Below, in pieces: positions 1 to 6,117 of a DNA stretch of 62,062 nucleotides; within the stretch, counting starts at the first letter, position 1, and each line of letters opens with the position of its first letter. The position numbers and the translations under genes were made by a program. This DNA is from Gammaproteobacteria bacterium (GTDB taxonomy: Bacteria; Pseudomonadota; Gammaproteobacteria; Eutrophobiales; Eutrophobiaceae). The notes under the pieces were generated by a model. The model ran no database searches and was not told the origin of the DNA. It saw only the letters and a program-made list of their open reading frames with translations. The stretch is from the NCBI GenBank assembly GCA_026710545.1, contig JAPOQU010000077.1:1-62062 (forward strand), in the 5' to 3' direction.

Positions 1-48
1 CGGTAACAGGTAGGGTTGGTTGCGGTCGCCTTGTACAAAGTTTTGCAT
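1..48 (-). CDS. IS1182-family transposase, N-terminal fragment (runs off the window)
   Basis: Reading the minus strand from an ATG at 48 gives 16 codons that continue past the window edge: M-Q-N-F-V-Q-G-D-R-N-Q-P-Y-L-L-P. This matches, from memory, the typical start of IS1182-type DDE transposases (a QG-x-x-R-x-Q...LLPP opening), which cut and paste their own element. Only the first residues are visible, so the assignment rests on this short motif and on the terminal-looking sequence just outside it. It could be intact or degraded further left; that cannot be seen here. Confidence 0.55.
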   Translation of the reverse strand, partial: MQNFVQGDRNQPYLLP

Positions 49-143
49 CGGAGAGTAGCCTCTATCGCAGGTGGAGTGTTATCATCAAATCGTGTTGTAT
101 ATTATACCCCTGTCCAGACCCTAAGTCCGACAGACTGCTAGGA
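1..143 (-). mobile_element. Right-hand end of an IS1182-like insertion sequence (partial)
   Basis: The transposase start at 48 is preceded on the minus strand by a TATAAT-like box (RC of about 102-107) and by the stretch CAGTCTGTCGGACTTAGG (RC of about 122-139), which I recall as resembling IS1182-type termini. The outer end probably lies close to 143, only about 10 bases from the stop codon of the next gene, so the element sits directly downstream of the MotA/TolR-like operon and may have cut it short. The other end is outside the window, so target-site duplication cannot be checked. Confidence 0.45.
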
Positions 144-153
144 TTTATCGGGT

Positions 154-675
154 CTATTTATCCGGGATCAGCGGGTCGGGCAGGTCGAAGAACTCGATTT
201 CGACGCTCTTCTGACCTGTCCGGCTGAGCGTATCAACTTCCCGGACATGGCCGTCAGGCGGTTCCTTGAACTCGCCCAGTTGCTGCATGCCTTTTTCCAG
301 CTTTGATTTCGCCGCGATTATTGCTTCATGGAGTCCGGTGGAATATTCCAGTTTGTATGCCCTGGGCTGGGTCCTGCCGGAGAGGTCGTCCAGGTCCTTG
401 AGCCACAGGTAAACCATTCCGCTGGCGCCCGTCAATTTATCCGGCTGGACAACGTCCGCGGCAACCAGGCGAAAGCGTTGCGGGGGTTGTTCCCCGGTCG
501 GCCACCCGAGCAAGGGGGGGAATGACAGGTAAGTGATCACGTAAAAAAACGTGGTTATGATTATGGAACCGGCCTTGACCCGCCATGACCAGTTGGAATA
601 CAGATTGATGCTCAACAGCAGCAAGGCAATCAGGATGTAGGCGGCGATCAGGCCGGTTATTCCCAGTGCATACAC
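154..675 (-). CDS. Membrane protein of unknown function, third gene of a MotA/TolR-like operon
   Basis: I do not recognise this 173-residue protein. Two hydrophobic segments (about residues 4-22 and 36-56) are followed by a soluble, mixed-charge domain of about 110 residues that is probably periplasmic. It is the last of three genes on the minus strand, about 26 bases after the TolR-like gene, so it is probably co-transcribed and may be a partner of that channel. The stop lies about 10 bases from the inferred end of an IS1182-like element, so the natural C-terminus or further operon genes may have been lost. The gene is real by its operon position and plausible topology; its role is unknown. 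Confidence 0.7.
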   Translation of the reverse strand: MYALGITGLIAAYILIALLLLSINLYSNWSWRVKAGSIIITTFFYVITYLSFPPLLGWPTGEQPPQRFRLVAADVVQPDKLTGASGMVYLWLKDLDDLSGRTQPRAYKLEYSTGLHEAIIAAKSKLEKGMQQLGEFKEPPDGHVREVDTLSRTGQKSVEIEFFDLPDPLIPDK

Positions 676-701
676 GATAATTTCTCCTTGGCGGATTTTC
701 T

Positions 702-1295
702 CTATCCGATATTTACCAGTTGTTTTGGCAGGAAGTTGATATTTGATACCTTACCGTCGATATTGATACGGAAGCGGAACGCCGTCTTCTCGTCTCCGAC
801 TTTATTCAGGCTGACCGTATCGTAATAGACAATCTCCAGGGCAGGGTTGACTTTTGCCAGGCGCACATTCACATCGACGGGTTCATCGGTTTGAGTAGCA
901 TAATAATGCAGGTTGACGATGTATTCACCCTTCACCACGCCCCGGAGCGTAACAACCTCCTGGTTAAGGGGGTTTTGCAGTTCTTTACCGTTCACCAATA
1001 TCGTGTCGTTGATTAATCCCCGGTCGTCGCGGTCCAGGTGCAGCAGGCCGGCCGCCGGGTTGCGAAACCATATCACCCTGCCGTCGGGGTCTTCCACCCA
1101 GACGTCGATGTCGTCGGGGCTGTTGTCTTCCCAGGTAACGGTAAGGATATACTCCGCCTTGGGATCGATGATGCCCGACTTGGCTTCGGGGTTCATGAAC
1201 ATGATCGCCACGAGAAACAGAAAGGTAAAACCCAGCAGGGCATTGAACAGCAGGTCCGTGAACGGGTCCGACTGGTAGCGTTTGTAGTTGTTCAC
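702..1295 (-). CDS. TolR/ExbD/MotB-like subunit with a DUF2135/YfaP-like periplasmic domain
   Basis: A single N-terminal membrane helix (about residues 15-33) carries Asp14 at its start in D-L-L-F-N-A-L-L, the position of the proton-carrying Asp of TolR, ExbD and MotB. The rest is not the usual TolR or OmpA-like domain. Residues about 48-150 contain D-D-I-D-V-W-V-E-D-P-D-G-R-V-I-W-F followed by L-H-L-D-R-D-D-R-G, which resembles the DUF2135/YfaP beta-sandwich pattern. It lies 3 bases after the MotA/TolQ-like gene, so the two very probably form a proton-driven stator-like complex in the inner membrane. What the periplasmic domain binds cannot be read from sequence. The DUF2135 link is by motif memory only. 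Confidence 0.7.
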   Translation of the reverse strand: MNNYKRYQSDPFTDLLFNALLGFTFLFLVAIMFMNPEAKSGIIDPKAEYILTVTWEDNSPDDIDVWVEDPDGRVIWFRNPAAGLLHLDRDDRGLINDTILVNGKELQNPLNQEVVTLRGVVKGEYIVNLHYYATQTDEPVDVNVRLAKVNPALEIVYYDTVSLNKVGDEKTAFRFRINIDGKVSNINFLPKQLVNIG

Positions 1296-1298
1296 GGG

Positions 1299-2039
1299 TC
1301 AGAGCCTGGGCAGGATATGGACCTGGGTCAGGTGTTTGGTACTGTCTACCAGCTCGTCGGCTGCCTGGTCAAGCAAGTGGAACTGTGCTGCCGTCAAGAT
1401 ACTGCATACGAGTCCGGCAAACGTCGTGTACAGCGCGGTGCCCATGCCGGAACTCATCTGTTTCAATATGTTCTGCATGGTGGTAACGTCAAAGTCCGTC
1501 ACGTTCACCACGGAACCGAGCATGAGCACGAAACCGATAATCGTACCGAGCAGGCCGAGTTTTATCATGATATCGGAAAAGAACCAGCCCAGGTTGTGGG
1601 GGTTCTTGAGTTTTGCTTCGAATACCTGGATCAATTCCTGGTTGCCGGTCTGGTTCTGGTTATTATCGGCTTGCGCATCTCCTGCATGGGACGTCGCCTG
1701 GTAATACAGGTCCAGCAGGTAGCGGGTCATCATGCAGTCGGGTATCTGTTCCGTGTTATCGGCGTAGATGGCGCCGTTTCTGATTGACAGTTCGCGCTCC
1801 CGGGCCAGGGCGATTACCTTTTCCGAGATATTTATCTCCCGGGAAATAAACCAGACCCGGCGCGCACAGTAAATGGTGATTATGACGAACAGCAGGGTAA
1901 TGACCCAGGATAATTTGCTGTTGTCGCCCATGTAAAGCAGCAGGAGTACTTTCTCGCGCAGTGAGATAAATAACGCAAACCCAATCAGGCTGACCAGGAT
2001 CAACCACACCAGCAGTAAATGATGTTCGTCTTTCTTCAT
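1299..2039 (-). CDS. MotA/TolQ/ExbB-family proton channel
   Basis: A 246-residue protein with four likely membrane segments (about 8-27, 44-64, 155-178, 200-222). The last two carry the family signature: G-L-L-G-T-I-I-G-F, then S-S-G-M-G-T-A-L-Y-T-T-F-A-G-L. Four helices with a cytoplasmic loop between the second and third recall MotA more than the three-helix TolQ. It heads a three-gene operon with a TolR-like partner 3 bases downstream, so it is probably the ion-conducting ring that energises an envelope process. No flagellar, tol-pal or tonB genes are nearby, so none of those specific names is justified. The family call is safe; the biological role is unknown. Confidence 0.88.
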   Translation of the reverse strand: MKKDEHHLLLVWLILVSLIGFALFISLREKVLLLLYMGDNSKLSWVITLLFVIITIYCARRVWFISREINISEKVIALARERELSIRNGAIYADNTEQIPDCMMTRYLLDLYYQATSHAGDAQADNNQNQTGNQELIQVFEAKLKNPHNLGWFFSDIMIKLGLLGTIIGFVLMLGSVVNVTDFDVTTMQNILKQMSSGMGTALYTTFAGLVCSILTAAQFHLLDQAADELVDSTKHLTQVHILPRL

Positions 2040-2070
2040 GATTATTCCGGTTATGTCACCAGTGCTTCAA

Positions 2071-2095
2071 GGGGACGGAATTCAATTCCGTCCCC
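2071..2095. repeat. REP-like hairpin, GGGGACGGAATT arms
   Basis: A perfect 12-bp inverted repeat (GGGGACGGAATT and its complement) with a one-base loop. An almost identical hairpin with GGGGACGGATTT arms is at 61248-61272, and a looser relative at 31155-31195. Such GGGGACGGATTT palindromes are widespread in environmental proteobacteria and are often linked to REP-associated tyrosine transposases. No such transposase is visible in the window. Confidence 0.85.
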
Positions 2096-2097
2096 TC

Positions 2098-2259
2098 TAG
2101 TACTCTTTCAACCTGATATTGCCATGTTCAGAGCCACACAGCGACGCCAATACGGCGTTGCAGCCCTTGACAAGGGCGCGCCATTCTCTGCGGGCTGCGC
2201 CTTGTCTTGGCGCCGCTGTGTGGCTCTGAACATGTCAATATTAAGTTGAAAGAGTACTA
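2098..2259. repeat. MITE-like palindromic element, about 160 bp
   Basis: Two 53-bp arms (2098-2150 and 2207-2259) are inverted copies with four mismatches. The ends read TAGTACTCTTTCAAC and its complement, giving TA at both edges, as expected for a TA-targeting MITE. The centre has a further stem (GCAGCCC with GGGCTGC) around CCATTCTCTGCGGG. No protein is encoded. It sits between the MotA-like operon promoter region and rplS. Confidence 0.8.
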
Positions 2260-2279
2260 ACCACCATCACAGGAGAATA

Positions 2280-2420
2280 ATCCGCAGATGACGCAGATTT
2301 ACGCAGATTATTTGTAGTGTTGAGCGGTCTCAGAGAAAATAAAGCAGGACTCTTTAACCATCTCCGGGGCCTCGTTAATTTTCATATATTTATCTGCGTA
2401 AATCTGCGTAATCTGCGGAT
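2280..2420. repeat. Inverted repeat of the ATCCGCAGAT...ACGCAGAT type
   Basis: A 29-bp arm at 2280-2308 is repeated inverted at 2392-2420 with one mismatch; the motif ACGCAGATTTACGCAGAT is itself a tandem of GCAGATT units. The 83 bases between the arms show no gene. This repeat type is common between genes in many environmental bacteria. Together with the two preceding elements it fills the 393-bp gap between the MotA-like gene and rplS, in which I see no coding sequence. Confidence 0.8.
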
Positions 2421-2432
2421 AAATAAAATACT

Positions 2433-2789
2433 TCAGGATGAGGGCTTGATCTTTTCCTTGATCCTGGCCGCCTTGCCGCGCCGGCTGCGCATGTAATACA
2501 GTTTTGCCCGGCGCACGTCCCCGCGTCGTTTTACGGTGATCTGCGCGATACTGGGACTGTAGGTCTGGAATACCCGTTCCACGCCTTCGCCGTAAGAAAT
2601 TTTGCGCACCGTGAACGAGGAATTGAGACCGCGGTTCTTCTTGGCGATTACCGTGCCTTCAAACGCCTGTAACCGCTCACGCTGGCCTTCCACTACCTTC
2701 ACCTGTACAACAACGGTATCACCGGGATGAAATTCCGGAATTTCCCGGTCGCATTGTTCAGCCTCGAGTTGCTCAATTATGTTTACCAT
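2433..2789 (-). CDS. rplS: 50S ribosomal protein L19
   Basis: The 118-residue protein has the normal length for L19 and the family core ([13 protein letters not shown] near residue 24; [14 protein letters not shown] near residue 88). L19 lies at the interface of the 30S and 50S subunits. It is the last gene of rpsP-rimM-trmD-rplS, the canonical gammaproteobacterial order, separated from trmD by 43 bases. Confidence 0.98.
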   Translation of the reverse strand: MVNIIEQLEAEQCDREIPEFHPGDTVVVQVKVVEGQRERLQAFEGTVIAKKNRGLNSSFTVRKISYGEGVERVFQTYSPSIAQITVKRRGDVRRAKLYYMRSRRGKAARIKEKIKPSS

Positions 2790-2832
2790 GGTTGTACTCC
2801 TCGTCAGGGCCCGGCTTTATCACCAGGCCGTA

Positions 2833-3588
2833 TCATTCGTTGTTACGCTCTTTCTCTATGTATTCAGCAAGCAATGCCCGTTGTTCCGGGTCCAGGGTCA
2901 ATGCTTCCAGCAGTTCCGGGCGCCGCTTCCAGGTACGTCCAAGCGCCTGTTTCAGGCGCCACCTGCGGATGGCATCATGGTCGCCGCTCAGTAATACCGG
3001 CGGTACCGACCGTCCCGCAACCTGCTCCGGCCGGGTGTAATGGGGGCAATCCAGCAGTCCCCGGAAAAAAGAGTCCTCTTGCGCGGATTCTTCATTCCCC
3101 AGCACACCGGGCAGGCACCTCGCTACCGCGTCAATCAATACCATGGCCGGAAGCTCGCCGCCACTGAGCACGTAATCGCCGATGGACCACTCCTCGTCGA
3201 CTTCCAGTTCGATAAACCGCTCATCAACACCCTCATAGCGGCCCGCCACCAGGATGAATGAATCCCTGCGGGCGAATGCCGTCACGTCCTGCTGCTGAAG
3301 CTGCTTCCCCTGCGGCGACAGGTAAGCCACCGCGGCGCCGGGCAACGCTTCCCTGGCAGAGCGTATGGCAGCCTGCAACGGCTGCACCATCATGACCATA
3401 CCGGGTCCACCGCCGTAAGGCCGGTCATCCACACTGCGCTGGCGGTCCGTCGCGTAATCCCGTGGATTAAATGTGCTGATGTGCAGCAACCCCGACCTGA
3501 TGGCTTTTCCACTGATGCCGTAGTCGCTGACTGCAGCGAACATCTGCGGAAACAACGTAACCACACCTGCTGCTAATCCCATTCCCAT
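2833..3588 (-). CDS. trmD: tRNA (guanine-37-N1)-methyltransferase
   Basis: TrmD methylates G37 next to the anticodon of tRNAs reading CNN codons and prevents +1 frameshifting. The 251 residues match the family length. The trefoil-knot SAM site is visible as [19 protein letters not shown], with [12 protein letters not shown] near residue 53. The gene overlaps rimM by 16 bases, pointing to translational coupling. A second Met two codons later is an alternative start. Confidence 0.97.
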   Translation of the reverse strand: MGMGLAAGVVTLFPQMFAAVSDYGISGKAIRSGLLHISTFNPRDYATDRQRSVDDRPYGGGPGMVMMVQPLQAAIRSAREALPGAAVAYLSPQGKQLQQQDVTAFARRDSFILVAGRYEGVDERFIELEVDEEWSIGDYVLSGGELPAMVLIDAVARCLPGVLGNEESAQEDSFFRGLLDCPHYTRPEQVAGRSVPPVLLSGDHDAIRRWRLKQALGRTWKRRPELLEALTLDPEQRALLAEYIEKERNNE

Positions 3589-4109
3589 TCCACCGTAATG
3601 CGCGCGTCATCCAGGTCTACCCGCCTGATGACTTCACCCATTACAAACGGGATCGAACGGCGCTTGTCGCCCTCCACAACCAGCACGTCATTGGCGCCGG
3701 TCTCCAGCATGTCAACGACCCTGCCGAGGCGTTTGCCGGTCCGGGTTACAACCTCCATCTGCATCAGATCAGCCCAGTAATACTCACCGGATGCCGGCTC
3801 CGGCAACCGGTTGCGCTGCACGGCAAGCGGACGGCCGACGAAGCGACCCGCCGCTTCCCTGTCTTCCACCCCGGGAAATTTAACTACCAGGGTTTTGCCT
3901 CTGCTCCCGCACTCGTCATATTCGACCTCGGTCCATGCAGTGTCCGTATCCTTGCCGTCTTCTCCCAGCAGCCAGGGCTGGTATAAAAAAATGTTATCCC
4001 TCGGCGCCGTATAAGAAAATACCTTCAGCCACCCGCTTACCCCGTGTACGCCGGAAATCCTGCCGATGATGACCCGCTTTCCCTGCTCGTTGCCAGCAGG
4101 CTCCAGCAT
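3573..4109 (-). CDS. rimM: 16S rRNA processing protein RimM
   Basis: RimM binds ribosomal protein S19 and helps mature the 30S head. The N-terminal barrel starts with [17 protein letters not shown] and the C-terminal PRC-barrel contains Y-Y-W-A-D-L and G-A-N-D-V-L-V-V-E near residue 140. At 178 residues it has the usual length. It is 5 bases downstream of rpsP and overlaps trmD. Confidence 0.97.
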   Translation of the reverse strand: MLEPAGNEQGKRVIIGRISGVHGVSGWLKVFSYTAPRDNIFLYQPWLLGEDGKDTDTAWTEVEYDECGSRGKTLVVKFPGVEDREAAGRFVGRPLAVQRNRLPEPASGEYYWADLMQMEVVTRTGKRLGRVVDMLETGANDVLVVEGDKRRSIPFVMGEVIRRVDLDDARITVEWEWD

Positions 4110-4114
4110 GGGGG

Positions 4115-4375
4115 TCAGCCCGTCTTGGCTTTATTTTTAGCGTTGATCCTGATTAACCCCGCCACGCGTTCCGATGGCTGTGCTCCCTGGGACAGCCAAT
4201 AGTCGACCCGCTCCTGTTCCAGGTTCAATCTTTGTTCCTGGCCGGTTGCTATGGGGTTGAAATAACCCAGCCTTTCTATATACCGGCCATCACGCGGATT
4301 GCGTGAATCGGTTGCAACTACATGATAAAAAGGCCTTTTCTTTGCGCCAGCCCGCGCTAATCGAATTGTTACCAT
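4115..4375 (-). CDS. rpsP: 30S ribosomal protein S16
   Basis: The 86-residue protein begins [17 protein letters not shown], the standard S16 opening, and contains [15 protein letters not shown]16 is an early-assembling 30S protein. It heads the rpsP-rimM-trmD-rplS operon and has a likely sigma-70 promoter about 60 bases upstream. Confidence 0.98.
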   Translation of the reverse strand: MVTIRLARAGAKKRPFYHVVATDSRNPRDGRYIERLGYFNPIATGQEQRLNLEQERVDYWLSQGAQPSERVAGLIRINAKNKAKTG

Positions 4376-4431
4376 AAATTTAACCTTGTGCCGACGAAAC
4401 GGCAGAACTTACCTGCTGAAAAAAAGGCGTT

Positions 4432-4460
4432 ATTATACGGCCTTTTTCCGAAAATGAAAA
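4432..4460 (-). promoter_or_regulatory. Probable sigma-70 promoter of the rpsP operon
   Basis: On the minus strand a perfect TATAAT (RC of 4432-4437) is preceded after 17 bases by TTTTCA (RC of 4455-4460), a 4/6 match to the -35 consensus. It lies in the 125-bp divergent gap between rpsP and fau, about 57 bases before the rpsP start. Spacing and position fit; the -35 box is weak. Confidence 0.5.
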
Positions 4461-4500
4461 CGATGATTTCAGAACGACAGCGGCAGAGCCGGCCGGCACC

Positions 4501-5076
4501 ATGCTGAACAGGCAAAAAGCAATCCTGCGAGAACACCTGAAACTGGCGCGGCAGGCCTTGTCGCAGCAGCAGCGGCAGGAATTCGACCAGGCTATTCATG
4601 CGCGCCTGCAAGCCCGGGTCGAACAGAGCGATACGGTCTTCTGCTACGTATCCACAGATGCCGAAGTCAATACCCGGGATGTCATCGATCGACTGCGGAC
4701 ACTGGGTAAAACAGTTCTCGTCCCCAAAATCATCAACATGGAAAAGATGATCGCGGTCCGTTTCGACGGCTGGGAGCACCTGCGGGCCGGACAACTGGGC
4801 ATACTCGCGCCTGAGAACGATGCCGAATGGCAGTCCCCGGTTGACCTGAGTATTACGCCGGGGCTGGGGTTTACCCTGGACGGAAAACGCATAGGCTACG
4901 GTAAAGGTTATTACGACAAGTGGTTTGCCGCGCATCCGCACACTGCCAGAACGGCGTTATGTTATGAATGCCAGATCGTCGATGATATGCCCGTCACCGA
5001 CACGGATGTGCGAGTAGAGAAGATCATTACGGAACAGCGGATTATCGATTGTCAGGGGCCAGGGATTAGGGGCTAG
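4501..5076 (+). CDS. fau: 5-formyltetrahydrofolate cyclo-ligase
   Basis: The enzyme uses ATP to convert 5-formyl-THF to 5,10-methenyl-THF, recycling an inhibitory folate. The family signature P-G-L-G-F-T-L-D-G-K-R-I-G-Y-G-K-G-Y-Y-D-K is present near residues 120-140, and the N-terminus has the basic K-x-x-L-R-E-H-L-K segment. The 191 residues fit the family. The last residues (Q-G-P-G-I-R-G) are encoded by an inserted repeat whose palindrome starts at 5052, so the natural C-terminus has been altered. The gene is divergent from rpsP; there is no room upstream for a 6S RNA gene, which neighbours this gene in E. coli. Confidence 0.93.
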   Translation: MLNRQKAILREHLKLARQALSQQQRQEFDQAIHARLQARVEQSDTVFCYVSTDAEVNTRDVIDRLRTLGKTVLVPKIINMEKMIAVRFDGWEHLRAGQLGILAPENDAEWQSPVDLSITPGLGFTLDGKRIGYGKGYYDKWFAAHPHTARTALCYECQIVDDMPVTDTDVRVEKIITEQRIIDCQGPGIRG

Positions 5077-5144
5077 TGGTCCCTGGTCCCTGGCCCCTGA
5101 TATCTGGGGTCAGAGCAAGGGGTCAGAGCAAGGGGTCTGACCCC
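5052..5144. repeat. Palindromic repeat cluster between convergent genes
   Basis: A perfect 14-bp inverted repeat (TCAGGGGCCAGGGA, 5052-5065, with 5087-5100) is followed by two direct copies of GGGGTCAGAGCAA (5106-5118, 5119-5131) and then the palindrome GGGGTCTGACCCC. Both GGGGTCAGA and CCAGGGACC repeats are familiar environmental intergenic elements. The cluster supplies the stop codons and last residues of both flanking convergent genes. Confidence 0.8.
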
Positions 5145-6058
5145 AAATCTCGTTCATTGCTGATTCTGCCCCACCAGGCGGCCAGCATTGAACCGCTGAT
5201 GTTGTGCCAGATACTGAATACCGCGCCGGGCAGTGCGGCGAGCAGCGGAAACTTAGTCAGTTCGACCAGGGCAATGGCGAGGCCGGAATTCTGCATCCCC
5301 ACTTCTATCGCGAGGGTGCGCCGGACACGCTCGTCGCAACCGAACAGCCAGGCCAGGCAATAGCCGCCTGCCAGCCCGGATATGTTGTGCAGGCACACCG
5401 CGACGATAACCGGCGCCGCCAACAGGGCCAGCTGCCCCCGGGTATTGGCGATGATGATGCCGATGATCAGGATGACGGCGACCACGGAAACACGGGGGAA
5501 AATGCGTTTGACCGTCTCCAGCCTGTCACCGAAACGGTTGTTGATGAACACCCCCAGGGCAACCGGCGCCAGCACGATGCTAAAGATATTCAGCATCATG
5601 GCCGGTACCGGCACCGGTACTTTCTGCCCGATATAGAGCCAGGTCAGCAACGGTGTCAGGAATATCGCCAGCAGTGTGGACACGGCCGTCAGGGTAATGG
5701 ATACGGCAACCTCGCCTTTTGCCAGGTAGCAGATGATATTGGATGCGGTGCCCCCGGGGCATGAGCCTACCAGCACCATGCCCAGCATCAGTTCTACCGG
5801 CAACCCCAGCGCCTCCGATACCGTCCACGCCATGAACGGCATCAGGATAAACTGCAGGGCGACACCCAGTGTCACGGGCCGGGGCCTCCTGAGTACGTTC
5901 CTGAAATCAGCTGACCGGAGGGTCATCCCCATGCCCAGCATCACCAGGCCGAGCAAGGGGACAATATATCCCTTGAACGGCTGCAACAGGCCGGGATAGA
6001 GATAGGATATAATGCTGATCGCAACGGCGCCCAATGGAAAAAGCGTTGTCGTTCTCAC
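5123..6058 (-). CDS. Bile acid:sodium symporter (BASS) family transporter
   Basis: An integral membrane protein of 311 residues with about nine or ten hydrophobic segments. Two BASS hallmarks are clear: G-S-C-P-G-G-T-A-S-N-I near residue 98 and E-V-G-M-Q-N-S-G-L-A-I near residue 251, the segments that form the crossed helices binding Na+ and an organic anion. Bacterial members carry various organic anions; the substrate here cannot be told. The C-terminal D-L-G-S-D-P-L-L is encoded by the repeat cluster at 5106-5144, so the tail is not ancestral. No regulator or pathway gene is linked. Confidence 0.9.
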   Translation of the reverse strand: MRTTTLFPLGAVAISIISYLYPGLLQPFKGYIVPLLGLVMLGMGMTLRSADFRNVLRRPRPVTLGVALQFILMPFMAWTVSEALGLPVELMLGMVLVGSCPGGTASNIICYLAKGEVAVSITLTAVSTLLAIFLTPLLTWLYIGQKVPVPVPAMMLNIFSIVLAPVALGVFINNRFGDRLETVKRIFPRVSVVAVILIIGIIIANTRGQLALLAAPVIVAVCLHNISGLAGGYCLAWLFGCDERVRRTLAIEVGMQNSGLAIALVELTKFPLLAALPGAVFSIWHNISGSMLAAWWGRISNERDLGSDPLL

Positions 6059-6117
6059 TTGCCGTAATCTCCCGCCGCAATCTCACCTGCCGGTAAAAAG
6101 TGTTATTCTAACCGGTA

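Noticed and set aside
154-2039. Zorya-type defence system
   Set aside because: A MotA-like protein is present, but the partner lacks an OmpA/MotB peptidoglycan-binding domain and no ZorC, ZorD or ZorE gene is seen.
4376-4500. 6S RNA gene upstream of fau
   Set aside because: ssrS precedes this gene in E. coli, but the gap here is only 125 bases and shows no long imperfect hairpin; it is better explained as a promoter region.
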